The notes beneath the pieces are model-generated. The model had not been told where the DNA came from. It worked only from the letters and a program-made list of their open reading frames with translations, and searched no databases. From assembly GCA_951640165.1 (NCBI GenBank), contig OX621242.1:29880001-29944000 (forward strand): a DNA stretch of 64,000 bases. Direction: 5' to 3'. Of this stretch, positions 45,175 to 56,359 are shown in pieces; position 1 is the stretch's first letter, and each line of letters starts with the position of its first letter. A program made the translations under genes and the position numbers. The stretch comes from Pseudoips prasinana (Eukaryota; Arthropoda; Insecta; Lepidoptera; Nolidae).

Positions 45175-45780
45175 GAATGCGGGGCGAAAATTTTAACAGT
45201 GTAATCATAGCGTAGTTTAGCCAACGGAGCGGCCACCCATCGCCGGCTTCCACCCGCCAACATTAAAAGTCGAGTGGCCGCCGAAAGCTCCCAATTAGCC
45301 AGGACTTTGACGCCGTCCCGTTGGTAATTGCAAAAAGAAATATGTTCCAGTGCTCTTCAAGAATTATTAATGTCAGAAGCGGGAGAAGCATCGGGTTCGC
45401 GGGCACGTGGCGGCATGGACGCAGGCGTGGGCGGATGGGAGCCGAGAGTTAGCGTTCGGCTTTTGTTTGATTAAAGAGAAACACAATCGCGGTCGACATA
45501 CTCCGAGCGGGGACTTATTAAATTTTCCCTCGGGGTGAGAGCAAACAATAGCGTCGTATCTTGGGTGTAGATAACGTCGGTGTTCTCGGCTCCCGGCATA
45601 CAATAGCCTCGTCCCGAGCTGTGGCTGTCAGTCCGCTGCACGCCACCTACAAACTTTGTGTCTGTCTTGTCGTTACGTGAGTGCTCGTGAACGCTAAACT
45701 GCTTTAGCTCGCCACTCCACCTGACTTTACTTTTAAGTGATTAACTGAGACCATTGCATTATTGTACACGAGGATGTTTC
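45175..45780. promoter_or_regulatory. GC-richer island near kuz exons (candidate regulatory element)
   Basis: About 600 bp of clearly higher GC than the flanks, no repeat-family match, with blocks such as GGAGCGGCCACCCATCGCCG, CGCGGGCACGTGGCGGCATG and ACAATCGCGGTCGACATACT. It lies 300 bp downstream of exon 46085-46151. On the plus strand it is framed by TTACAG|GAATGC and TTAC|GTGAGT, so a non-coding exon of an opposite-strand transcript is conceivable. No protein could be assigned. Confidence 0.3.
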
Positions 45781-46084
45781 GTTTTCATTTCGTTTAATTG
45801 TTTTATTGTCTAGTCTTACTTTTGATTTTGCTATTGATAAAAATTGGCATCTTCTCACGTAACGAATTGCGTAGGATTTATTAAGTGGCGAGATTAGGTA
45901 GATCATCATAATTTTAGAAGTTTGTTTGTAACTTTTTTACGCCTGAACTACGAAAACAATCATGAAATTTGTAGACACGTTCTCACGGGTACAGAAAAGG
46001 GCATTCAGAAAAAAGTAGTCTCCGAGGGATATTTAATTTACGCTGGGAAGGGAATTATTTTAATCTAAAGAAAGGGCTACTTAC

Positions 46085-46151
46085 CGGCCAATTCCCCGTG
46101 ATAAATGTGTGATGTATCGACTTCATGCAACTGCCCCTTCGCACCTTCAAC
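46085..46151 (-). CDS. kuz: kuzbanian/ADAM10 prodomain micro-exon
   Basis: 67-nt exon. Acceptor TGTGTACAG precedes 46151; donor G|GTAAGT follows 46085. Starts in phase 0 after the AAA codon of exon 46240-46439 and ends one base into an Asp codon finished at 33780. It encodes VEGAKGQLHEVDTSHIYHGE and LA. The DTSHIYxG block is the hallmark match (human DTSHIYTG). Too short to be found by open-frame length; recognised because the two neighbouring exons required a phase 0/1 piece containing this motif. An 88-nt intron separates it from the upstream exon. Confidence 0.94.
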
Positions 46152-46239
46152 CTGTACACATGACAACGAAAGATACACTTAATACACAAACCTGAACCAT
46201 ATTTCAGGAAAAATTTCTTCAGTAACTCGTAATACTCAC
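46152..46239 (-). other. kuz: kuz intron of 88 nt
   Basis: Starts GTGAGT at 46239 and ends TGTACAG at 46152, with a TTTCGTTGTC pyrimidine stretch before the acceptor. Tiny compared with the 12 and 16 kb introns that follow. Confidence 0.93.
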
Positions 46240-46439
46240 TTTGAAGTCGTCGCTGAAAGCGGATAAGTCTCTACGCATTCGCATGTGGAATTGCTTCCCA
46301 TGGGCGTTGAAATGCAATCGCAAATCCGGCGGTGCCTCTGTAGACCGTCGTGCTCGCAAGTGCTGCTGGTGCAAAGAATCGGGATCATAGTCCAGTCCTT
46401 CATAGTGTTCAATATACTCGTTGAGACGTCTACGAGACG
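46240..46439 (-). CDS. kuz: kuzbanian/ADAM10 N-terminal prodomain exon
   Basis: 200-nt exon, the most 5' found. Acceptor TTTGTCCGCAG ends at 46440; donor AAA|GTGAGT follows 46240. The first two bases complete a codon begun in an unseen upstream exon. It encodes SRRRLNEYIEHYEGLDYDPD, SLHQQHLRARRS, then a short acidic spacer, DLRLHFNAHGKQFHMRMRRD and LSAFSDDFK. LNxYIxHYEGLxY, SLHQxHxRAxR, FxAHGxxFxxRMxRD and LFSDxFK match the start of mature-prodomain ADAM10 (human LNKYIRHYEGLSY ... FSDEFK). The signal peptide should be in the preceding exon. The sequence just upstream is pyrimidine-rich and open, but has no in-frame ATG. Confidence 0.95.
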
Positions 46440-46878
46440 CTGCGGACAAAAGATAAAAAAACGTCAAAGTAAAGACCGTATAAAAGCTTTTATCCGTAAG
46501 CAGAATAAAGAGCAGACAAAGATAAAGTAGATACGGACCACTGACTAAGAAATAGGACAAAAGGGATGTCCAACGCTGTAGATTAAAAAAAATACTTTAT
46601 TACTGACGGTGGTGGGTAGAAAATGCAATTCAATCTAGAAGGATAATAAATAGGCCTGAAACTGGGCAGTAACCGCATTTTTGCTCGGCGAGGGAATACG
46701 GAAGCCACTAAATTTTAATTCGACTCCTCCCTACTGAAATGGTCTGAATTTTCAGTCCTTCGCTTAATAATGTGTTCCACGTGTAGCGATTATGCATACA
46801 GTACATGTTTCATACAGAGTAATAAGATAATGGTTTAGAAGGTAGGCGTCAAATTAACGGGTAGCTGTTTGACTTGTA

Positions 46879-47012
46879 CAGACGCCAGCACATCAAGCTA
46901 CCCCAATCTGTCAAATTTCCCCACTTGGAAATTACCTTATGCTTTTGTTATAAAGTTGAAAATCTATAAAATAAATCTGACAGATTGGGATAGCTGGATG
47001 TGCTGCCGTCTG
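46879..47012. mobile_element. 134-bp TA-flanked MITE, family CAGACG (best copy)
   Basis: Starts CAGACGCCAGCACATCAAGC and ends GCTGGATGTGCTGCCGTCTG. The inverted match extends to CCCCAATCTGTCA/TGACAGATTGGG, about 40 bp per arm. Flanked by TA at 46877-46878 and 47013-47014. Confidence 0.85.
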
Positions 47013-47498
47013 TACATGATTTGTAATTCATTTAAGATGTAGAAATGCATGATTGACTTATGTAGGTAGGTTCTAAAACAGTTTATTTGACAAATTAGTA
47101 TAGGAACGGATGCATAAATATTCAGTATTTAGAACAATAACTAGCTCTTTACATAGATATAGACATTGGAATCCAAAAATAAACCTAATAATGGTTATAA
47201 TTATTAAACATTTTGTACTGCAACTTCCATTCGGTCATAATAATATATAAGTAACCGTTCGATTTTGCGCAGATTTTGCGCTCATTCATTACAAACTTTT
47301 TGAGCCGTTCTCCCGATGATATTTAAGTTCCAAGGAACTTTGAATTGCTTTAACTTACTGGCGTAAAGTTTCAGAAAATAAAATGTTGCATTACAGCGAC
47401 AATATAAAAAACTTATAGAATCACAAGCAAAACTATCTTGAATAATTTAAGTCAGCAGACAGACGCATCGTACCGAATAACTAAAGTCAAGGTATTCT

Positions 47499-48037
47499 AC
47501 TAATATGATAAATGCGAAAGTTTGTGAGTATGGTTGTATTAATGTTTGTTACTCTTTCACGCAAAAACCGAGCGGATTTTGATGAAACTTTGTAGTAATA
47601 TAGCTTATATATCCGAATAACACATAGGTAGGTTATAATTTATAAAGTTTCACGCGGTCAAAACCGCGGGGCACAGCTACTTAGAAATAAGTGCGAATTT
47701 TTGTGAGGATTGATGCTTGTTACTGTTTAACCCAAAAACTACGGAACGGAATATGATGAAACTTATTTTGATGAAACTTTGTAGTAATATAGCTTATATT
47801 CCGAATAACACATAGGTAGGTTATAATTTATAAAGTTTAACGCAGGTAAAACCGCGGGGCACAGCTACTTAGAAATAAATGCGAATTTTTGCGAGGATTG
47901 ATGTTTGTTACTGTTTAACCCTAAAACAACGGAACGGACTTTGATGAAACTTAGTAGAAATATAGCTTATATATCCAAATAATACATAGGCTATTATTTA
48001 AAAAGTTTAACGCATGAAACTGCGGGGCACAACTAGT
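47499..48037 (+). mobile_element. Three tandem T-family units
   Basis: Unit 1 47499-47681, unit 2 47682-47870 and unit 3 47871-48037 each end in (A)CCGCGGGGCACAGCTACT or a variant. All contain GTTTGTTACTSTTT, GGA.TTTGATGAAACTT and TAGCTTATATATCC. Units 2 and 3 start TTAGAAATAARTGCGAATTT, unlike the usual T start. Confidence 0.85.
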
Positions 48038-48479
48038 ACCTAATACTTACATCAGACAATCATAAGCCGTTTCGTCTAATTCAATGTTGATTACCTCTTA
48101 GAGCATTTAAAATACACACGTATGTCTTTGTTTTTCTATATATCAAATATTGAGATTAAAACAAACCAAAAAATAGAACAAAGTGTGTGAACTATGTATG
48201 ATGCTATTCCCGACAAAGGTGACTGTAACATTTATATAAAGGAATTACGACGACACCATCCATAAATATCAGATAAGTAGCTACCGGGGCGTTGATAAAA
48301 AATGTAAAACAAAATGTAACCAAAATATATGTTCCCATCCATGACATTGACCCACACGAGAGTACAAAACTCAACAATACGCCGCCAATCTGCGATCGTT
48401 GCGAGTTATTTAAATTCTCCTATTGTGTGGTATATTGTTCGTTACATTTACTATGTATATGGTGTCCAGCACTAGACAT

Positions 48480-48820
48480 GGAAGCAGGTACGTGTTGAGC
48501 ACATCGAGCACGTACCAGCCCTGGCGCAAATAAATAGCCTATACGTTCTCGTTAGGCCTCCATTTAGAGAAAATGCACCGCGAACCGACGGGAGGAGCAA
48601 CTTGATATAGAGATTAAAGTGATGTGAGAAAACTGGAAACTAGTTTTCGACACGGAGAAATTGAACGGCACTGGTGTTTTGTTTGCGATGTGCTGCGGGG
48701 ACATAAGTTACGCCCTGAATGCAGCTGAATGCAATCCGAGAGCGAGACAGGTTGTGACGTAGAAGATTTATTTAAATTGCCATCTGAAATTGATTCCCTC
48801 GCGTGCTTAAGGATAAGATG
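48480..48820. other. GC-richer single-copy-looking stretch, no gene
   Basis: Contains GGTACGTG...CACGTACC (a small stem near 48486-48513) and CACCGCGAACCGACGGGAGG. No exon, repeat family or motif recognised. Confidence 0.35.
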
Positions 48821-48822
48821 CT

Positions 48823-49104
48823 GGGGCTCTACCGGCTAAGTCACCGAACATCGATTTCTTAAATGGCGTTCAAATAAATAAAGGTTAAAAATGACTTAAT
48901 CAATCTTTGAATCGGCTTCAACGTTGGCAATCGATTCCGGACCATTTATAACGTCACATGTGGTCATAGAATCCGATTTAACGATTGATTAAGTCATTTA
49001 TAACCTTTATTTTATTAATAATATCCCAGAATATTATTATTATTATTATTTATTTGAACGCCATTTAAGAAATCGATGTTCGGCGACTTAGCCGGTAGAG
49101 CCCC
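48823..49104. mobile_element. 282-bp fold-back element with about 80-bp arms
   Basis: Outer arms begin GGGGCTCTACCGGCTAAGTC and end GACTTAGCCGGTAGAGCCCC. Pairing continues through GAACATCGATTTCTTAAATG and GCGTTCAAATAAATAAAGGT to AATGACTTAATCAATC. An (ATT)n insertion at about 49035-49052 interrupts the right arm. A 70-bp GC-moderate centre separates the arms. Confidence 0.9.
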
Positions 49105-49109
49105 TGAAC

Positions 49110-49915
49110 ATGTCACCGGTTTCCATCCATTACCAACATATTATTTGGGTAGATAGATCAATTCCTATGTGAATATATATTTCAGGGTATCTTTTGTAAA
49201 CATGGCTGAAAGTGTTTCTGGGGAATGATTGTTTGAATATTGAACACACACATTTGGGTTCCATTAGGGTTGAGACAATCGGTGTAGGGTGCGTTGGGTC
49301 TCACACTATAACTTACGCATTAAAGCAAGGAACAAGGTCCCCAAGAATTTCTATTAACTTAGTCAATAGAATACAATTTCCTTTCATTTCCCACTTCGGT
49401 CCATTTTTTCAAAACCATTTTACGAGTTTCCTCAATTACACGCTAACTGACGTGCCGTCCACTTTGACACGACCACGCGGTCGAAGGTTGTCTTTCAGAA
49501 TATCCAATAAGGTCGCCTAAAATAAGATAAAAATAAACGTGATCCTTTTATGCGGGCTAAAAATGACGCATTCATAACGTTATAAAACACATTAATCATT
49601 TATCAGTGTTTTCACAACGTGACATTTGTGGTTGGCCATTCGCGTGGAACATTTACATTTATTTTTGTTCAGGCGTACAAAGTGAAGCTTTTTGCTTTGG
49701 GCAATAGCGTGGCACTGGGTCACTGGGACAGGAGCAACATACTGTGTTCTGGACGATATCATTACTAGACTTGCACTATGTTGCCTAATGCCTTAGCTCA
49801 CAAAAATATTTCTCATGCTATCTGTCATCATAAGCCCTATGACATCGTTGCCTGAAAGTGTTATCTTTATGATATAAGCACTATAACAATACTACATACA
49901 ATTGTGTCACAATTT
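49110..49915. other. No gene supported
   Basis: A 102-codon plus-strand open frame (49212-49520) has no recognisable domain. Sequence appears single-copy with moderate GC at 49440-49660. Confidence 0.4.
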
Positions 49916-49919
49916 AGTG

Positions 49920-50258
49920 TTGCTGGCCGATTTCTAATACAGTGGCCAATCTCAACAGACACTAGCCAACTACTCAAGACATATCCATAGAGCAGGAGTG
50001 TGGGCGAAAAAACGTGTATCTATTCAGTCACACTCATGTTATGATGGGACGGCTATCGCATAGCAACAGGGAGAGATCAGGAGCAGCTGATAGCCTTCAA
50101 GGCACGGACGTCTGTCAGCGCCAACTCCCTGACTCCGGTTTGTTACTGGCTGTTTTTCTTGTAATATATATAGATACCAATATCACTTTTTGGCCCAATC
50201 CTGGTGTTAACGACCTCACTAATTGCGGTTGAACATACTACCACTAAACCAACGAGAC
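49920..50258 (-). mobile_element. S2-family SINE, full-length but diverged
   Basis: GCTGGCCGATTTCTAATACA, GACACTAGCC, GATGGGACGGCTATCGC, CAAGGCACGGACGTCTGTC, CGCCAACTCCCTGACTCCGG and head GCGGTTGAACATACTACCAC in order. Confidence 0.82.
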
Positions 50259-50837
50259 GTGTGGCAATATAGCAATATCAATCAGTTCATTGGTATACAA
50301 ATGTAGAGATAACGTATTTTATGGTCGACACCCACTATATTCAAATAGGGAGCCGTGGGTTAAAGTAGGTCGTATTTACGTGGGATACTTAATATTGCCC
50401 AAATCAGCTTTACACGGGATAAAACTGGGTACTATATTCTATGCACAGATAAGTCACGCCGATTCACGCCCTAAAGCGAGCCAACTACCGATATCACGGG
50501 TTTTTATGTGTCTGCCATCCCATGTGTGTTCACAACATCCCTCATCCATCTTATGGCAGATGCTCTTCACGCACGCATAATGCGGAATAATTTACCGATT
50601 CACGTCTCGCAGTTTCGTTTTGTCCAAAATATATCAGGATAGAGGCCTACTCCAACAGTCGTAAGCGTTGTTAATGCGGTCTAAAATAGATCACTATACT
50701 GGCGGTTTCCGCATTCAAGTCGGAAAGTTTCATTCTTTTGAAGATATTGTGAATCTCCACTTTTTTATTTTGTGCGTTGTCAAATAGTTTGAAGAATTCC
50801 TGCTAAATTTATTATGTTTATTATTATATAATAGCAA

Positions 50838-51012
50838 GGGAAACGAGCATGTGGGCCACCTGATGGCAAGTAATCACCGCCGCCCATGGACACTCGCAAC
50901 ACCAGAGGGGCTTTAAGAAAGAAATAGGCTTGCTTCTTGAAGGTTCACATCGGAAATACCTGCGCAGTTAATTGATTCCACACAGAGGAAGTGCGCGGTA
51001 AAAAGATTCTTG
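50838..51012. mobile_element. LINE 3'-region fragment
   Basis: GTGGGCCACCTGATGGCAAG, TAATCACCGCCGCCCATGGA, CACTCGCAACACCAGAGG and ATTCCACACAGAGGAAGTGC follow a lepidopteran LINE-associated repeat as I recall it. The exact clade is not determinable here. Confidence 0.6.
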
Positions 51013-51119
51013 TGAAACTTTTGTTCTTACTACTAGCGGTCAACCTCAAGGGACACCAGCCAAATAGGCAGAGATATAAAATGAGTGCAAAAACAAGTAT
51101 ACTCTATTACTTAACTTCC

Positions 51120-51262
51120 ATAATCCGATGGGACGGCGATTCGAACAACGCCTCTAACAACGCCAACTTCCAGACTCCGGGCTGCTAGTGGGTTTCTTCT
51201 TGCCCCCAAGACTTCATTATCTGTGGTTTCACACGCTACCGCTAGACCAACGACGCAGTCAC
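51120..51262 (-). mobile_element. S2-family SINE, partial
   Basis: ATAATCCGATGGGACGGCGA, AACGCCAACTTCCAGACTCC, GGGCTGCTAG and head CACGCTACCGCTAGACCAAC. The B-box region is degraded. Confidence 0.75.
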
Positions 51263-51769
51263 GAGTTTGTGGATTATATCACTTGCATTATCATCCTTCA
51301 CAGTAGAACGGGTTTTAGCTTTGAATCGCTACGGCCTACTTCAGAGCTCGGGTAGTCGTATTCTCTCCTGATATTGGCGTAATTGCCCACACTTATTTTA
51401 AAAGCGACTGGAATGTATGTATATATAACCTGCATTACTAGTATTAATAATTCTTGGTAAGAAATATGCATTACACGAGTGACTTATTACCGTCTCATAT
51501 AATTTCAAGGCAATACTAGTTGCGCGCTATTATATTCATCAAATATAATCTAGACTTCGTTTGAATAAAGTTTATGTTTAGTCAACAGTACTTAATTTGT
51601 GGTAAGACCTACTCGTATAAATTTATTTATTTTTGAAGTGAAAACTTCTTTAATTATATTAAGCACTTTTTTTTTAACTGAACACAGTGTGTACTTTTTA
51701 GATGAACAAGAAGCGTGAAACTCGCGTCATCATCACGCTTCCCATGAGCTATTTGTATTTATAACTATA

Positions 51770-52550
51770 ATATAGTATTATAGATTATTTAAATCACATT
51801 TATGCAGTCTCCAAAGACATGCTATCAAAATAGCATACGGCCCGCTTGATGACAAGCGGTTACCGTAGACATTGCTATACTTGTTAATTGTGTTATGAGT
51901 ACCACTTGCCCGTTTTTGCCCCGTTCTTTTCTGTTGAGCACTGGCGAGCGACCATGACTTAATATGTAATTTGTCTGCTGTTATTTTGTCAAGTACTCTA
52001 AAGGATGGCAAAGGGTTCACTACTCTAAGAGTAGCTAAACTTGCCTCTTGGCAAGTTCAGCTGCTTTCTTTAAGTATTAAACCCTTTGCAATCCTTAAGA
52101 GCCTGCCTAAGCCAAAAAAAACACTTTTTTGTGTGTTAAGAGTATAAAGAGAGTGGCGGAAATCAGTTTTAAAATGGCATCACTCTTAAAAGCTTTATCA
52201 AGACATTTTCCTATCAAGATATATTCCTACCTTGTTGGTCGAACCGTAGAGTGATTAACCGCAGATGTGTGTAGAGATCCAAGGCTTAAACCGGACATAA
52301 GATTTGCTAGGATTTTTCTGACAAGAATATGACCCAGCAGTAGCTTGAAGTTTGGATGTTGAAGATGTTACCCTTCCGTGTCTCGGAGAGAACGTAAAGT
52401 AATCACTCCTGCGCCTCATGGTGTTGTGTCGGATCGCCTTCATACTATCGAGAGTGCGCCAGTGTTTGCGCACAAACTCACAAAAATACGTCTTGATTGC
52501 TTGGTCAGCTGTCGATAACATTTGCTGCCGAAACTCGCCCAAGAGCACTA
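51770..52550. mobile_element. Probable eroded LINE/SINE sequence
   Basis: CGGCCCGCTTGATGACAAGC and GGTTACCGTAGACATTGC (51838-51880) resemble the conserved part of the 50838 repeat. 52330-52560 contains GTGTCTCGGAGAGAACG and GAGAGTGCGCCAGTGTTTGC, words seen in S2-like or related SINE bodies on the minus strand. A 97-codon minus open frame (52255-52548) lies within it and is not considered a gene. Confidence 0.4.
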
Positions 52551-52559
52551 TTTTTAATA

Positions 52560-53565
52560 AGTTAAGTCCAGTAGGTTACCGTCGATGAAACGTCTCTAGT
52601 GATTACAGTTACAAAGTTCACCGTTGGATAAAAACAAAAAAGTTTTCTGCAACAAATTTGAACTAACTCTCAATGATAGATGCGTAAATTGTATAGGTAT
52701 CAGATCGCAATCGGTTTAATTAGGTCAGTGGTTATGGCGGGGCATCGTCTACTTTCACATGTAGGCAAAATGAGTAACAACACACGACCAATGATAGTCC
52801 TGCGGTCACGACCGGTTAGACCACGTCAATCATTACTATCAAACCATACAAGCCTGAGTATGAAGGAATTTTTAATGGAATTTTATAACCAGAGGCAAAC
52901 ATATTAATATTTTTCCTGCTATGAATTTTGGCTACAAAGGAGAAATTGAGTTTTGTTTGTGTTTATGGTTCATTTCGTTTTAGCTGTTCCCGTGTGTATG
53001 TGTTGGTGGTTTTGTTATACAACGAGCGCATTGGGGTCTGAATATGATTAACCTTTATTTTGCCTCACAGCTTAATAGAAATCCCTACAGCCATGATTGT
53101 CTCACTCTACAAAATATAAAAGAATACTAAAATCAGCAAAATCGAGTATTCGTATTCTCCTCCAAAACTAAACCGAATTAAATTTGTTTTGAGTAATCAA
53201 AATACAAGACATTTGGCTATGACTGGCCGTTCTATTTTTCTTTTTTAATTCAAGTAGCCAAATTTGCTTACCAGCCATTTATTTATAGCAGTTTGAAACA
53301 TGTTTTTTTAACTTTACAAAAATATGTGTATCCACGAATACGCTACAGTGAGGCAGCAGACTCATGCCCGTGCTAATGTTTAAACCATCTGCCCTAGATT
53401 GGCAGAAGATATAGGTTTTTAAATAGACATAGGTTTTCCTACTTTAGATTTTGAATACGATCTGTTTTCCTATTTACCCTATACCTATTCCAAAAAGTAT
53501 GTACTGTAGAATTGTATGTACGATATGCATATGTATTTCATGGATTATTTATCCTACTTCTTACT
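52560..53565. other. No gene seen
   Basis: AT-rich. An open frame at 52680-52907 lacks any domain. Confidence 0.4.
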
Positions 53566-53569
53566 AATA

Positions 53570-53710
53570 TTATAAAGGCGAAAGTTTGTGAGTGTAAACG
53601 GCTGAAGCGATTTTAATAAAATTTGGTATGGAGTAAGCTGACACCCTGGATTAACACATAGGCTATAATTTATAAAGTTTAATGTGGGTATACCGCGGGG
53701 CACAGCTAGT
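53570..53710 (+). mobile_element. T-family repeat
   Basis: TTACTAATATTATAAAGGCG, GATTAACACATAGGCTATAA, TTTATAAAGTTTAATGTGGG and ATACCGCGGGGCACAGCTAG. The GTTTGTTACTC block is deleted. Confidence 0.82.
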
Positions 53711-54162
53711 TATGAAATAAATGTCATTATTTAATTGTATGATTACACCCACTTAATATAGGACTTGTTTTCCCTATAAGCCACAAGGTATGTACAGTAG
53801 TTTCATAACTTTTATAGTTCATGGTTTATTTATTAGCAATAAAACACTCGACATGACACTACATGACTAAGTCGCAAAAACTTAGCAGCACTAACTTTTA
53901 CGTTCATACCTGAAAAGTTACTGGCGAGTTAAGCCGTAGAATTTATACAAGTATAAATTAGTACTCGCTCGGTCGACGACGGTACTTCAAACTTGGCCAC
54001 AATTTAACTGCGAAAAGCGACAGAGTTTGCCGAAGGTTTTATCCAGGTCACTCTGGAACCTTCCAACAATAATTTAATAAATTCATGTTTTATACCTCAA
54101 ACATGGGATTCATCTGTGTAATGATATGTTGGTGACGATTATATTTTTGACTATATAAAATC

Positions 54163-54350
54163 CTACTATATTATTATTAATATTACAAATGCGAAAGTTT
54201 GTGAGTATGGATGTATAGACGTATGGATGTTTGTTACTCTTTCACGCAAAAACTAGGCAACGGATTTTGATGAAACTTGGTAGAACCGAATAACACTTTG
54301 GCTATAATTTTTTAAGTATAACGCGGGTAAAACCGCGAGTCACAGCTAGT
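54163..54350 (+). mobile_element. T-family repeat
   Basis: ACAAATGCGAAAGTTTGTGA, GGATGTTTGTTACTCTTTCA, CGGATTTTGATGAAACTTGG and AACGCGGGTAAAACCGCGAG, near full length. Confidence 0.83.
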
Positions 54351-54354
54351 AGAA

Positions 54355-55380
54355 TATAATTACATATATGAATACATTAACGAAGTGTACAAGGTTGTAC
54401 TTATACAATGTTGCAGTAAGTAGTCAGCTAACTCCTAAACTAAGCAAGCTTATAAGAGATATGGGTTAAGGGTGGCATCTAACAGATATTAAAAATATTG
54501 TAAAGTTAACAATCTAGTTATTTTTAATAAAGTGAGTTCGCTGAATATGAATTATTAAAACTTATTTACAAATATTTAATACGAAAAAGTAATACCAACG
54601 ATGTGATACAGATACAGACTCCTCACTGTAATCCAAAAAAATATGGTACAAGATAGGGCAAAAGATTCTCGTGTGGACACCAACGGCTAAGCGTTAGAAT
54701 AGCGATACCCTCAAAACACCCAGAACAAGTTGATAAGGAAAGGCGCATTTCGAGCTGAATGATTTGACCTATAACCAAAATAGGTTAATAAAGTTTAAGA
54801 GTTTCTACATCAGTTTCTAATCAGTTTCGCATGGACCAGGTTCTTTACGACCTACGACCGTTCTTACGACCGGATAATTAGTACATAGGGTGGCCAATGA
54901 CATTAATATTAATTAAGAAGTAATTTAAGGTAACTCAATGTCATGTTAGAACGTGTATAATAATTATTGTGAGATCTAAACAAGAGACAACAATACAATA
55001 AATGGCCTGTACTTTTAAATACAAACAATACAATAAATAGCCTGTCCTTTTCGTTCTATCTACATATAATACAATGGTATGTAAATATTTTTATTTGTGT
55101 ACAATATGGAACTGCCACCATTGTAAGCTAATATTTTCGTATTAGGTAACTTGTTCGATTCCAAATCAGGTATCCCTAGTGCTGTAGGTGGTTATTACCA
55201 AACAGTGTTGGAAACAATAATTTACAATTATCCACACAACAGTCAACCGTTAAGTAAGTCTTAGTGTGTATCGTTTGTAACTTGGCAAACGTAAGAAACA
55301 CTGTGTATTTTCACAACATCATTGTTCAGTACAGATCGCCGCCTTCAATACTCTTTGTTAGATTTGATAGTTTTAATATT
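54355..55380. other. No gene seen; short tandem duplication
   Basis: ACAATACAATAAATGGCCTGT at about 54989 recurs as ACAATACAATAAATAGCCTGT at about 55025. The rest is AT-rich without recognisable features. Confidence 0.5.
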
Positions 55381-55383
55381 GAC

Positions 55384-55575
55384 TGCACGTGTGGCGCCGT
55401 GGCTAAGACAGTCGCATCGCCGCTTCGTGTCACGGGTTCGATACCCGCGCCGTACAACTATTTGTGTGACCCATAAATTTGTAGTTGTTATGAGTCTGGA
55501 TGTAATTTGTGTCCGTTTATTATATGTTCGTAAAGTACCCCGCGACACAGGGATTAGATTCCCTTGTGAGGGCAT
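55384..55575 (+). mobile_element. S3-family SINE, best copy
   Basis: TGCACGTGTGGCGCCGTGGC and TAAGACAGTCGC form the A-box side, ACGGGTTCGATACCCGC the B-box, then ACAACTATTTGTGTGACCCA, GTTATGAGTCTGGATGTAAT and GTAAAGTACCCCGCGACACA. Confidence 0.88.
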
Positions 55576-56359
55576 ACTCATTTTAGAAAAACAAAATTAA
55601 AAAGTAGGTACACAGAAAGAGAGGTTATGTAAGTTTGAAGTTTGTGTATCTGCCCGTCTGTGGCATCGTAGCTCTCACTTTCCGTCTTGTTTCACCTCAT
55701 CTTTTGAATAACTTTGTCTCAACACGTCCTCCAAACGGTTAGTTAGTAGGAATCTTATTTCATGAATATAAACTAGCAGAATTCCAGTTCTTAGGCCAAA
55801 GGCAGAAACGTTGACCTATATTGTATAAACCGCTCCTAAAAAAAACTCCACAGACATAATATTGCCGTTATCATTCCGTGCGTGCCCCATTGAAAGTTTC
55901 CGAGTATCTTAAAAGTTGCTGTCATTGAACAGATTTCTAAGCTTTATCGCCATCCAGGCCTCAATTTACAACCCAATGAAAATAAATGTGGCCACATTTA
56001 TGGCGTATCGAGGGTTATTAACATTTAAGTTATCTATTAAGAATGTGAGAAACCAGGGACTTCCAGCTATTCCAATTATTAGCTCTTTGATTTTTATGAC
56101 TATATAGCCGGTCCGGTACAATATAATACAATACGTGCGATAGTGTACGATGAGTCAGTGGTCTGGAGTTTAAACCCAACGCGCGCTTCACAATTTTGCT
56201 TGAAATCGGTGAAGGAAAACATAGTGACGAAACAAATAGTTTGTGCAAAAAGTTTTTAATGGCATGTGAAGTCTGGCAACCTCCAGTAGGACAGCGTGGT
56301 GGGCGTGGGTTATGCCTACGTCCTCTCATCCTAAGCCATCTCACCGCCCTTGACCTGCA

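Larger units (their letters stand above)
33781..46084 (-). other. kuz: kuz intron of 12,304 nt
   Basis: Bounded by donor G|GTAAGT (46085/46084) and acceptor GTACAG (33781). Contents are repeats listed separately. 33.85-34.43, 34.68-35.18, 40.13-40.84, 41.9-42.7 and 45.78-46.08 kb show no recognisable feature. Confidence 0.88.

Noticed and set aside
46285..46530. 81-codon plus-strand frame
   Set aside because: Antisense of kuz exon 46240-46439 and its acceptor region.
46440..46560. Read-through of the kuz exon into an upstream hydrophobic leader resembling a signal peptide
   Set aside because: The frame contains no ATG before in-frame stops upstream, and the hydrophobic residues come from the pyrimidine tract of a standard acceptor.
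49212..49520. 102-codon plus-strand frame
   Set aside because: No recognisable motif and no codon-bias signal that I can see.
52255..52548. 97-codon minus-strand frame
   Set aside because: It contains words shared with dispersed SINE/LINE-like repeats and no protein motif.
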